Of a DNA stretch of 14,484 nt, positions 7,739 to 13,255 are shown one piece after another (positions within the stretch are counted from its first letter, which is position 1; every line of letters begins with the position of its first letter). The notes beneath the pieces were generated by a model. That model was not told where the DNA came from, did no database searches, and was given only the letters and a program-made list of their open reading frames with translations. Both the position numbers and the translations under genes were made by a program. The stretch is from NCBI GenBank assembly GCA_028717765.1, contig JAQUNE010000020.1, positions 1 through 14,484 on the forward strand. Direction: 5' to 3'. Source of the stretch: Candidatus Omnitrophota bacterium (GTDB lineage: Bacteria > Omnitrophota > Koll11 > Gygaellales > Profunditerraquicolaceae).

Positions 7739-8066
7739 GACTATCGGATATATATTTATTGGTATTGGCCTAGCGTTTGATTTCTTTGGTTGTTTGGGCC
7801 TCTTAAGATTTCCTGATTTGTATAATCGTTTACATTCTTCGATAAAATGCGTGACCCTAGGGACCTCAAGTATTCTTTTCGGTTTATTTTTATATAAAGG
7901 TTTTTGTGCTACCGGGATCAAGGCATTACTTTGTATTGTTTTTTTAGTTTTAACTGCTCCAGTTTCCGCACACGTGTTGGCAAGAAGTGCCCATAAGTCC
8001 GGTGTAAAGCTTTGGGAAAAATCTCTTTGTGATAAATACAGCGAGGATAAAAATGCGTTATCCTAA
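7731..8066 (+). CDS. mnhG: Na+/H+ antiporter subunit MnhG/MrpG (MbhC-like)
   Basis: A 111-residue three-helix membrane protein. The MnhG signature is complete: GLLRFPDLYNRLHSS, then IKCVTLGTSSILFG, then TAPVSAHVLARSAHKSG at the end of the third helix. The ATG at 7731 is preferred over the in-frame TTG one codon earlier because GGAAGGA (7714-7720) is spaced properly for it. It overlaps the mnhF stop. The short hydrophilic C-terminal tail (KLWEKSLCDKYSEDKNALS) overlaps the ferredoxin gene by 14 bases. This closes the Mrp B-G module inside the hydrogenase operon. Confidence 0.93.
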   Translation: MNETIGYIFIGIGLAFDFFGCLGLLRFPDLYNRLHSSIKCVTLGTSSILFGLFLYKGFCATGIKALLCIVFLVLTAPVSAHVLARSAHKSGVKLWEKSLCDKYSEDKNALS

Positions 8067-8664
8067 ATTCCGCGAGTTAAAAGAAGCGCTGAAGGCATTA
8101 GTTAAAGGGCCGTATACATCGGACTATCCTTTTAAAGCGCATAAAGCCTACGAGAGGTTCCGCGGCAGGCCATATTTTCATGAAGAAGATTGTACCGGCT
8201 GCACTGCCTGCGCCCAGGTTTGTCCAGCTAAGGCCATTGATTACGAGGATACAGTGATCAATGCAAAAGGGAAAAGGAAATTAACTATTCATTGGGATAT
8301 TTGTATTTTCTGCGGCCAGTGCCAGGCTAATTGTATTACCGAAAAAGGTATCCTGCTTTCCCAGGAATATGATTTTGCTACTACAGAAAATAGGCCGGCT
8401 CTTGCGCAGGAAATAGAAAAAGAATTAGCGCTTTGTGATTGCTGCGGGCAGTCTATTGTGCCCTTTGATCAGTACGCCTGGGTAGCAGAGAAGATCGGGC
8501 CGTTGGCATTTTCAAACCCCGCGTTATTCTTGTTTTATTTAAGGGTTTTAGGCCTTGCCTTGCAGGACCAGCCCGCGTACAAAGACGGCCTGGAGCTTCG
8601 TAGGCCCGACCGGATGAAAATCCTTTGTCCGCGCTGCAGGAGAGAAGCAGCGGTAAAATCATAA
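8053..8664 (+). CDS. Two-[4Fe-4S] ferredoxin subunit of the hydrogenase (HycF/HyfH/NuoI-like)
   Basis: A 203-residue polyferredoxin-type subunit that should wire an external electron donor, probably ferredoxin, to the small subunit. Cluster 1 ligands: CTGCTACAQVCP (Cys47, 50, 53, 57). Cluster 2 ligands: CIFCGQCQANC (Cys84, 87, 90, 94), where the usual proline after the last cysteine is isoleucine. A C-terminal region carries four or five more cysteines (LCDCCGQ, Cys128/130/131; CPRCRR, Cys192/195), a layout also seen in HycF/HyfH-type proteins and able to hold a metal. The ATG at 8053 is chosen because GAGGA (8043-8047) precedes it by five bases; an upstream GTG at 8029 lacks such a site. It is the last gene of the operon, and a structured AT-rich region follows. 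Confidence 0.93.
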   Translation: MRYPKFRELKEALKALVKGPYTSDYPFKAHKAYERFRGRPYFHEEDCTGCTACAQVCPAKAIDYEDTVINAKGKRKLTIHWDICIFCGQCQANCITEKGILLSQEYDFATTENRPALAQEIEKELALCDCCGQSIVPFDQYAWVAEKIGPLAFSNPALFLFYLRVLGLALQDQPAYKDGLELRRPDRMKILCPRCRREAAVKS

Positions 8665-8667
8665 GGA

Positions 8668-8713
8668 GATCCTTCGTCGCCACAATGAGTTAGAAAGGTG
8701 GCTCCTCAGGATC
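8668..8713 (+). other. Imperfect inverted repeat after the hydrogenase operon
   Basis: Directly after the ferredoxin stop codon, GATCCT (8668-8673) faces AGGATC (8708-8713), and GCCAC (8679-8683) faces GTGGC (8698-8702), with a symmetric 5x5 internal loop and a 14-base apical loop. No T-run follows it directly, so it is not a textbook terminator by itself. It may be an mRNA 3'-end stabiliser or a member of a palindromic repeat family; only a genome-wide search can tell. Confidence 0.5.
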
Positions 8714-8770
8714 AAGAAAAATCCCTATTCATAAATACTTTCAAGGATTTTTCTTGAGATTTTATTTGAT
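8712..8770 (+). terminator. Candidate terminator or structured RNA: 13-bp perfect stem followed by T-rich tract
   Basis: TCAAGAAAAATCC (8712-8724) and GGATTTTTCTTGA (8745-8757) form a perfect 13-bp stem with a 20-base loop, followed by GATTTTATTTGATTTTT. This fits a weak AT-rich intrinsic terminator for the hydrogenase operon. The large loop and low stem GC make it atypical. Loop bases 8734-8742 are also exactly complementary to 8780-8788, which would give an H-type pseudoknot. Confidence 0.5.
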
Positions 8771-8775
8771 TTTTC

Positions 8776-8804
8776 TTAAGAAAGTATTACAATAAATTTA
8801 TACT
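8776..8804 (+). promoter_or_regulatory. Sigma70-type promoter for the lipoprotein gene
   Basis: A TTAAGA -35 box (8776-8781) and a TATACT -10 box (8799-8804) are separated by 17 bases, predicting a start near 8811. It lies 33 bases upstream of the lipoprotein ATG at 8837. The -35 box overlaps the 3' arm of the inverted repeat 8734-8742/8780-8788, so a protein bound to that repeat could interfere with this promoter. Assignment is by consensus only. Confidence 0.55.
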
Positions 8805-8836
8805 CGAATGTATGTAAAGGAGGTGAAATCAGAGAA

Positions 8837-9292
8837 ATGAGAAAATATTTTTTAATCGTTTTAGCAATGAGTTTAAGTTTTTATTTTTTAGGTTGTGGTA
8901 AAAAGCAACAACCGCTCGAAGAAATGCAAGCACCGATGTCTATTGAGTCATTAGGCACAGCTAGCACGCAAGCAAGCGCTACGATTCCGGAAGCAAAACC
9001 CGTAGAAACAAAGACGCCTGCAGCAGCAGTTCAAACAGCTACTGAAACCGCAAGCAGCATGCCGAAATTAGAAACTTTACCACCTTCAGGGCCGTATAAA
9101 CCAACTACTGAGGAGATCCAAACCGCATTGAAAAATGCCGGTTTTTATACCGGAGCAGTAGATGGAAAAAAAGGTCCGATGACCAAAAAGGCGGTGGAGG
9201 AATTCCAGAAGGCGAATAATCTTAAGCCAGACGGAAAGGTCGGTCCAAAGACTTGGGTTGCGCTTGAGAAATACCTTAAGGCCCAAAGATAA
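8837..9292 (+). CDS. Lipoprotein with C-terminal peptidoglycan-binding domain (PG_binding_1)
   Basis: A 151-residue secreted lipoprotein. Residues 1-19 form a type II signal peptide ending in FLGC, so Cys20 would be lipidated and the protein anchored in the membrane on the periplasmic side. Residues about 21-90 are a low-complexity linker rich in Ala, Thr, Pro and Glu. Residues about 92-147 are a PG_binding_1 domain: TEEIQTALKNAGFYTGAVDG, then a GPMTKKAVEEFQ helix, then LKPDGKVGPKTWVALEKYL. This domain folds as three helices and docks on cell-wall glycan, so the protein probably tethers membrane and wall. No catalytic domain is present. The start is supported by an exceptionally good Shine-Dalgarno (AAGGAGGTGA, 8817-8826). 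It appears to be monocistronic, with its own promoter upstream and a new promoter just after it. Confidence 0.88.
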   Translation: MRKYFLIVLAMSLSFYFLGCGKKQQPLEEMQAPMSIESLGTASTQASATIPEAKPVETKTPAAAVQTATETASSMPKLETLPPSGPYKPTTEEIQTALKNAGFYTGAVDGKKGPMTKKAVEEFQKANNLKPDGKVGPKTWVALEKYLKAQR

Positions 9293-9322
9293 TTCTTAGG
9301 GTCTTGAAATTAGGCTTTTTTT
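9278..9322 (+). terminator. Possible weak terminator of the lipoprotein gene
   Basis: AAGGCCC (9278-9284) can pair with GGGTCTT (9299-9305; one G-T pair) around the stop codon, and seven T residues follow at 9316-9322. The T-run is about ten bases from the stem, which is too far for an ideal terminator, and the same bases form the spacer of the next promoter. The call is tentative. Confidence 0.25.
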
Positions 9323-9332
9323 GTTGTATACT
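9304..9332 (+). promoter_or_regulatory. Near-consensus sigma70 promoter driving the c-di-GMP aptamer RNA
   Basis: TTGAAA (-35, 9304-9309) and TATACT (-10, 9327-9332) are separated by exactly 17 bases. The predicted start, near 9339, is exactly the first base of the outer stem of the riboswitch RNA. The exact fit of promoter and RNA 5' end supports both calls. Confidence 0.75.
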
Positions 9333-9338
9333 TTAAAT

Positions 9339-9470
9339 GCCGATAAAGGTAAACCCTTCGAAAGATGGGGACACAAAGCCACAGGCCTACGTTACCATCA
9401 CGGTAATAGGGCAGCTGGGTTGCCGAAGGAGCGATGGCTAAGGAGTGCTTAGCCTTGAGCCTTTATCGGC
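9339..9470 (+). promoter_or_regulatory. Cyclic di-GMP-I (GEMM) riboswitch aptamer inside a closed outer stem
   Basis: The core matches the GEMM-I aptamer: AAGGTAAACCC (9346-9356), a GAAA tetraloop at 9360-9363, GGGGACACAAAGCC (9367-9380), a variable hairpin TTACC/GGTAA (9392-9406), and GGGCAGCTGGGTTGCCGAA (9409-9427). By alignment to Vibrio Vc2 the ligand-contacting positions correspond to A9346 (A18), G9348 (G20) and A9375 (A47). The G at position 20 favours c-di-GMP over cGAMP. Unusually, 9339-9349 is perfectly complementary to 9460-9470, enclosing the aptamer and an extra 7-bp hairpin (9436-9442/9448-9454, loop GAGTG). The last two base pairs of that outer stem compete with the ligand-binding G residues, which could couple binding to the outer stem. 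The aptamer identity is strong; the regulated target is uncertain because an intrinsic terminator and a second promoter lie before the next gene. Confidence 0.88.
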
Positions 9471-9479
9471 GTTCCTTTT

Positions 9480-9512
9480 AATCCCAACTTATTTTGTTGG
9501 GATTTTTTATTT
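9480..9512 (+). terminator. Intrinsic terminator directly after the c-di-GMP aptamer
   Basis: AATCCCAAC (9480-9488) and GTTGGGATT (9496-9504) form a perfect 9-bp stem with a 7-base loop, followed by TTTTATTT. It lies ten bases after the outer stem of the aptamer RNA. No segment of the aptamer that would act as an obvious antiterminator against either stem arm was found, so it may terminate constitutively and release an RNA of about 170 bases. The classic alternative is a ligand-controlled expression platform for the following glycosidase gene. Confidence 0.85.
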
Positions 9513-9525
9513 ATGATGTTATAAT
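9497..9525 (+). promoter_or_regulatory. Promoter for the GH1 gene, embedded in the terminator stem
   Basis: A perfect TATAAT -10 box (9520-9525) lies 17 bases after TTGGGA (9497-9502; four of six consensus bases), which is part of the 3' arm of the terminator. The predicted transcription start is near 9532, only about four to seven bases before the ATG at 9536 or 9539. The resulting mRNA would be leaderless or nearly so and would not contain the riboswitch. This agrees with the lack of any Shine-Dalgarno sequence before the glycosidase. Confidence 0.6.
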
Positions 9526-9535
9526 ATCCCTAATT

Positions 9536-10765
9536 ATGATGCAATTTCCGAAAGATTTTCTCTGGGGCGCAGCTACCTCTGCTTATCAGGTAGAAGGACA
9601 AAATCTATATTCTGACTGGTGGGAATGGGAGAAGAGGGTTGGGCTTAAAGATTTATCCGGTTCTGCCTGCCGCCATTATGAACTTTACAAGGGGGATTTT
9701 GCTTTAGCCGGTCAATTGAATCATAATGCCCATCGTTTATCGATCGAATGGGCGAGGATCGAGCCTGAAGAAGGGAAATTTTCTCAGGCAGGGCTTGAGC
9801 ATTATCTTCAAGTAATAACTTCTCTCAGAGAGCAGCATCTTGAACCAATAGTTACTCTGCACCATTTTACTAACCCTGTGTGGTTTTCTCAAAAAGGCGG
9901 CTGGCTCAGCCGCTCTTCTCATAAATATTTCCTGCGTTATGTTCGTTATGTTGTAGAAGCTCTGGGTACCAAGGTGCGTTTCTGGATGACGATCAATGAA
10001 CCGCAGGTTTATCTCTACCACGGGTTTATTTCCGGGGCCTGGCCTCCGCAGGAAAAGTCTTTTTTAAAAGCCAGGTTTGCGCAGGATAATCTCATTACTG
10101 CACATATAAATTCCTATTCCGCAATACACGAGATTTACCAAAAGAAGAACCTAACTCCACCTTTAGTCAGTTTTGCCAATCATATGCAAGCTTTTGTTCC
10201 CTGCAATTTGTCATGGAGAAATAAGTTAGCGGTAAAAATCAGGGATAGATTGTTTAATTTCGGCATCTTAGAGAAATTCATCCAGCATAAAGCCTTGGAT
10301 TTCATCGGCGTGAATTATTATTCAAGAAGCCTGGTGGAATTACATGGTTTAGGGATACTGCGGTTTTTTACGGATACCTGCAATCAAAATCACCATCCGC
10401 TGAAAAAAAATTCCCTCGGCTGGGATATTTATCCTCAAGGACTCTACGATTTATTATTAAAATTAAAGAAATACCAGCTGCCGATTATGATTACGGAAAA
10501 CGGTATCAGTACCGATGACGATAATCTACGCTGGGAATTTATCCGCGAGCACTTAAAAAATATAAGCCTGGCAATGGAAAAGGGCGTAGAAGTTTCAGGA
10601 TACCTTTACTGGTCGTTAATCGATAATTTTGAATGGGACAAAGGATTTACCCCGCGTTTTGGCCTGATCGAGGTAGATTACCAAACCTATGAGCGCAAGA
10701 TCAGAGAAAGTGGCCGGAAATTTTCTTTAGTTTGTGCAACCGGAAAGCTGCAAGAAAATGGATAA
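9536..10765 (+). CDS. Glycoside hydrolase family 1 beta-glycosidase
   Basis: A 409-residue (beta/alpha)8-barrel retaining glycosidase without a signal peptide, so it acts in the cytoplasm on imported beta-linked di- or oligosaccharides. GH1 signatures: FPKDFLWGAATSAYQVEG at the N-terminus, acid/base Glu155 in FWMTINEPQVY, nucleophile Glu321 in MITENGIS, and the sugar-contact motif DNFEWDKGFTPRFGL near the end. It is shorter than typical GH1 enzymes (about 440-470), mainly through trimmed loops between residues 215 and 260 and before the nucleophile; the catalytic residues are intact. The substrate (glucoside, galactoside or other) cannot be told. The start at 9536 (or the adjacent ATG at 9539) is preferred over an in-frame TTG at 9494, which falls inside the terminator and would add a non-family extension. 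The 3' end overlaps the next gene by 8 bases. Confidence 0.93.
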   Translation: MMQFPKDFLWGAATSAYQVEGQNLYSDWWEWEKRVGLKDLSGSACRHYELYKGDFALAGQLNHNAHRLSIEWARIEPEEGKFSQAGLEHYLQVITSLREQHLEPIVTLHHFTNPVWFSQKGGWLSRSSHKYFLRYVRYVVEALGTKVRFWMTINEPQVYLYHGFISGAWPPQEKSFLKARFAQDNLITAHINSYSAIHEIYQKKNLTPPLVSFANHMQAFVPCNLSWRNKLAVKIRDRLFNFGILEKFIQHKALDFIGVNYYSRSLVELHGLGILRFFTDTCNQNHHPLKKNSLGWDIYPQGLYDLLLKLKKYQLPIMITENGISTDDDNLRWEFIREHLKNISLAMEKGVEVSGYLYWSLIDNFEWDKGFTPRFGLIEVDYQTYERKIRESGRKFSLVCATGKLQENG

Positions 10766-12764
10766 AGACTTAATATTGCAAGAAATCCCTTTATTTGTGA
10801 ATTTAACCCGCAAAGAACGCGCGCTGCTTTTGCAAAAATGCGAGGTGGTTGAATTCAGAAAAGGAGAAATCATCTATCGGCAAGGTAGCGCACCGGATGC
10901 CTTTTATTGCCTGATCCTAGGCAGGGTTTTGATCTCCGTCTCTGACCTGAGCGGCAATGAAACCCCGCTAGAATATTTACACCGCGGAAAATATTTCGGG
11001 ATTATTTCGCTTTTAACCGGTGAGGCGCATTCTGTAACTGCTAAAGCGATCAATGATTGTTCGTTATTAGTGATCAAGAAAGATAATTTTGACCTTATCT
11101 TAAAACATTTTCCGCACTTAGCCATTGATCTAAGCCGCACATTATGCCGGCGCCTAAAAAATAAGGACCTCCATCAGAAAACAATTTTTGAAAGTACGAT
11201 TTTTTCTGTTTTTAGTTCCTATTCTCATGCCGGAAAGACGGTTTATGCCTTGAACCTGGCATTAAGCTTAAAAAAAGAGACCCGTAAGTCAGTAATTATC
11301 CTCGATATTGCTTCCGGAGAGAAAAAACACAGCCTTCCCGCGAAATTAGAGGCCAGCTCTGATTATCCGATTTTTGATTTAGCGGATAAGGCAAAAAATG
11401 ATCTTAGGCAAATAAAGAATTTTATCTTTAATAATAAATTCGGTGTTGACCTGGCTTGCCTGAAATACCAGGCAGAGGAGGAGTCCTGTAGTAAGAAATT
11501 AGTCGCGATTTTAAGCCTTCTGGTAAATGACTACCATTATATTATCATGGATCTGCCATCTTCCATGGATAATTTTGTTTTTAGCGTACTAAATCAATCT
11601 GACCTCATTCATATCTTAACCAGCCCGGAATCAATTGACCTGGGGCGTACGCGTAACCTTGTGGAGCGCCTGAAGGAAGAATTTAATTTTTTAGAAACAA
11701 AAATAAAAGTTATTATTAATGAATATAAATTATCAAAGATTTCTTTTGGGGAGCAGAAAGAATTGTTGGGTATGGCGATTTTTGCCACTTTACCGAAGAT
11801 GGACCTGGTGGCTAAGGATAGGTTAGTGCTCGAAGATCAAGAGAGCGAATATGCCAAGGCAGTCAGGCGCATTGCCAGGCAGGCGAGCGATTCTTTTGTC
11901 GGTTTGGCTCTTGGAGTAGGGATGGGTTATGGTTTTTGCCATATCGGGGTTTTAAAAGTGATCGAGGAGCAAAAAATTCCTATTGATATTATCTCTGGTG
12001 CTTCAATTGGGGCGATTATTGCCGGGCTTTGGGCAACCGGCAGGTCAAGCGCAGAAATATTGGAGATTACCCAGGAATTTAGAGAGCCAAAATTCATGTG
12101 GAGCCTGGCAGATTTTACTTTTCCTTCTCTTGGGTTTATTAAAGGCAATAAAATGTATAAATTTTTGAAGAAATATTTAGGCAATAAGACTTTTTATGAC
12201 GTACGGCTGCCCCTGAAAGTAATTGCCAGTGACATACGCAGGAAAGAATCAAAAGTTTTTGACCAGGGGCCTTTAGTGGATGCGTTAATGGCAAGCTGTG
12301 CTATGCCAGGGGTATTTAAGCCGTTTTTCTTTGGACAAGGATTCTTGCTAGATGGAGGAATTATTACGCCATTACCTACGGAAATCTTGTTTAAAATCGG
12401 CGTACGAAAGATTATTGCCGTGAATGTAACGCCTTGCCGTCAGGATATCACCAGTCAATATGAAAAGATCAAAGAGCAGCTTACTGTAACTTATCAGGCA
12501 GTAAAAAAGAAGGAATGGTTCAATCTAAAGGCTTACTTAAAAGAAAAATTCAAAACCAATATCCTGGATATTATTTTTAGCAGCGTAGAAGTAATGCAGG
12601 CGGAATTAGTAGAGAAGGAAGCGCTACTGGCAGATATAGTTTTACATCCGGATACCTCGGGTATGCATTGGCTAGAACTACACCGTTCGAGCGAATTTGC
12701 CAAAAGAGGAGAAGAAGAGGCGCGCAGGAATTTAGATAAAATCTGGCAGGTAATTAATGAATAG
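10758..12764 (+). CDS. cNMP-binding-like / MinD-like / patatin-like phospholipase fusion
   Basis: A 668-residue three-domain protein. Residues about 5-130 form a CAP-like cyclic-nucleotide-binding fold (FRKGEIIYRQGSAPDAFYCL). The phosphate-binding cassette GIISLLTGEAHSVTAKA lacks the usual Glu and Arg, so binding of cAMP or cGMP is doubtful. Residues about 148-375 resemble a MinD/ParA P-loop domain, with a Walker-A-like SSYSHAGKTVYALNLA (Lys160) and YHYIIMDLPSSMD as a Walker-B-like strand. Residues about 381-560 are a patatin lipase domain: GASIG with Ser416, and LLDGG with Asp532, the expected Ser-Asp dyad. The oxyanion loop is GVGMGYG instead of the usual GGGxRG type. A charged C-terminal region follows. 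It relates to NTE-like bacterial phospholipases, which hydrolyse phospholipids or lysophospholipids at the membrane. The ATG at 10758 overlaps the GH1 gene by 8 bases. The domain calls are good; activity and signal are unknown. Confidence 0.85.
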   Translation: MDKDLILQEIPLFVNLTRKERALLLQKCEVVEFRKGEIIYRQGSAPDAFYCLILGRVLISVSDLSGNETPLEYLHRGKYFGIISLLTGEAHSVTAKAINDCSLLVIKKDNFDLILKHFPHLAIDLSRTLCRRLKNKDLHQKTIFESTIFSVFSSYSHAGKTVYALNLALSLKKETRKSVIILDIASGEKKHSLPAKLEASSDYPIFDLADKAKNDLRQIKNFIFNNKFGVDLACLKYQAEEESCSKKLVAILSLLVNDYHYIIMDLPSSMDNFVFSVLNQSDLIHILTSPESIDLGRTRNLVERLKEEFNFLETKIKVIINEYKLSKISFGEQKELLGMAIFATLPKMDLVAKDRLVLEDQESEYAKAVRRIARQASDSFVGLALGVGMGYGFCHIGVLKVIEEQKIPIDIISGASIGAIIAGLWATGRSSAEILEITQEFREPKFMWSLADFTFPSLGFIKGNKMYKFLKKYLGNKTFYDVRLPLKVIASDIRRKESKVFDQGPLVDALMASCAMPGVFKPFFFGQGFLLDGGIITPLPTEILFKIGVRKIIAVNVTPCRQDITSQYEKIKEQLTVTYQAVKKKEWFNLKAYLKEKFKTNILDIIFSSVEVMQAELVEKEALLADIVLHPDTSGMHWLELHRSSEFAKRGEEEARRNLDKIWQVINE

Positions 12765-12767
12765 AAA

Positions 12768-12812
12768 ACACCCCGCGCTTAAGAGGAATTGCGCGGGTGT
12801 GCCCTTGTGGGC
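12768..12812 (+). other. Two tandem hairpins between the patatin gene and the lipoprotein
   Basis: ACACCCCGCGC (12768-12778) pairs with GCGCGGGTGT (12791-12800) with one bulged C and a 12-base loop. GCCC (12801-12804) pairs with GGGC (12809-12812) immediately after it. No T-run follows, so a standard intrinsic terminator is unlikely. The second hairpin abuts the AAGGAG ribosome site at 12813-12818, so these structures may set the relative expression of downstream genes or mark a processing site. Confidence 0.5.
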
Positions 12813-12823
12813 AAGGAGAAAGT

Positions 12824-13255
12824 ATGTTAAAATTTTTTATTTTGACCTTAGTATTTATTATTTCAATGAGCGGTTGCACTACTTTGGAAAAAGGGGCAAG
12901 GGAGCTCCTGGGGACCTCTACTAGGACGGTTGAAGAGACCCGGCAAGACGCGATAAAGGAAATTTTTAGGTTTGATTTCAATACCTGTTACGAGAAATCT
13001 AAGGAAATTTTAAAAGATATAAATACCTATATCTATGCCCAAAAAAAGAATGAAAAATTAATTGCGGTTTTTGTCTCTGAGACAGATACTACCCCTGTGG
13101 GTGTATTCTTTAAGGAGATCGACGCTAATAATACCCAAGTCGAAGTATCTTCCCCTAGCAGTTACGCTAAAGAACTGGTTGCCACGAAATTATTTGCTAG
13201 GCTAACCATGTTGCTAAATCCCATAGAAGAAAAAGAGCCCAGCCCAAAAAATTAA
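12824..13255 (+). CDS. Small lipoprotein of unknown function (possibly DUF3568-like)
   Basis: A 143-residue protein with a type II signal peptide (MLKFFILTLVFIISMSGC), predicting lipid attachment at Cys18 and an envelope location. The mature part begins TTLEKGARELLGTSTRTVEE, continues with a helix (about residues 37-60, including FDFNTCYEKSKEILKDI), and then alternates short strands (IYAQKKNEKLIAVFVS, VGVFFKEI, TQVEVSSPS), giving a small alpha/beta layout. This resembles small DUF3568-type envelope lipoproteins, but the match is by general pattern only. The ATG at 12824 is chosen because AAGGAG (12813-12818) sits five bases upstream; an in-frame GTG at 12797 lies within a hairpin and would put MCPCGQGES before the signal peptide. 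The stop overlaps the hycI-like start (TAATG), so the two are coupled. Confidence 0.75.
   Translation: MLKFFILTLVFIISMSGCTTLEKGARELLGTSTRTVEETRQDAIKEIFRFDFNTCYEKSKEILKDINTYIYAQKKNEKLIAVFVSETDTTPVGVFFKEIDANNTQVEVSSPSSYAKELVATKLFARLTMLLNPIEEKEPSPKN

Noticed and set aside
9339..9470. cGAMP-specific (GEMM-Ib) variant of the aptamer
   Set aside because: Those variants carry A at the position equivalent to Vc2 G20; alignment on the AAAC segment places G9348 there. The call rests on manual alignment, so it is favoured rather than proven.
9494..9535. In-frame TTG start that would lengthen the GH1 protein by 14 residues
   Set aside because: It lies in the loop of the intrinsic terminator and upstream of the predicted TSS, and adds sequence not seen in GH1 enzymes; the FPKDFLWG motif sits at the expected distance from the ATG at 9536/9539.
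8665..9540. CRISPR array or mobile-element ends in the intergenic regions
   Set aside because: No evenly spaced direct repeats, transposase fragments or target-site duplications are visible; the repeats present are inverted and explained by RNA or terminator structure.
12768..12800. Intrinsic terminator after the patatin-like gene
   Set aside because: The stem is good but no T-run follows; the next bases form another GC hairpin, so transcription probably continues.
12797..12823. In-frame GTG start for the small lipoprotein
   Set aside because: It falls inside a hairpin arm and lacks a ribosome site, while the ATG at 12824 has AAGGAG at ideal spacing and starts directly with the signal peptide.
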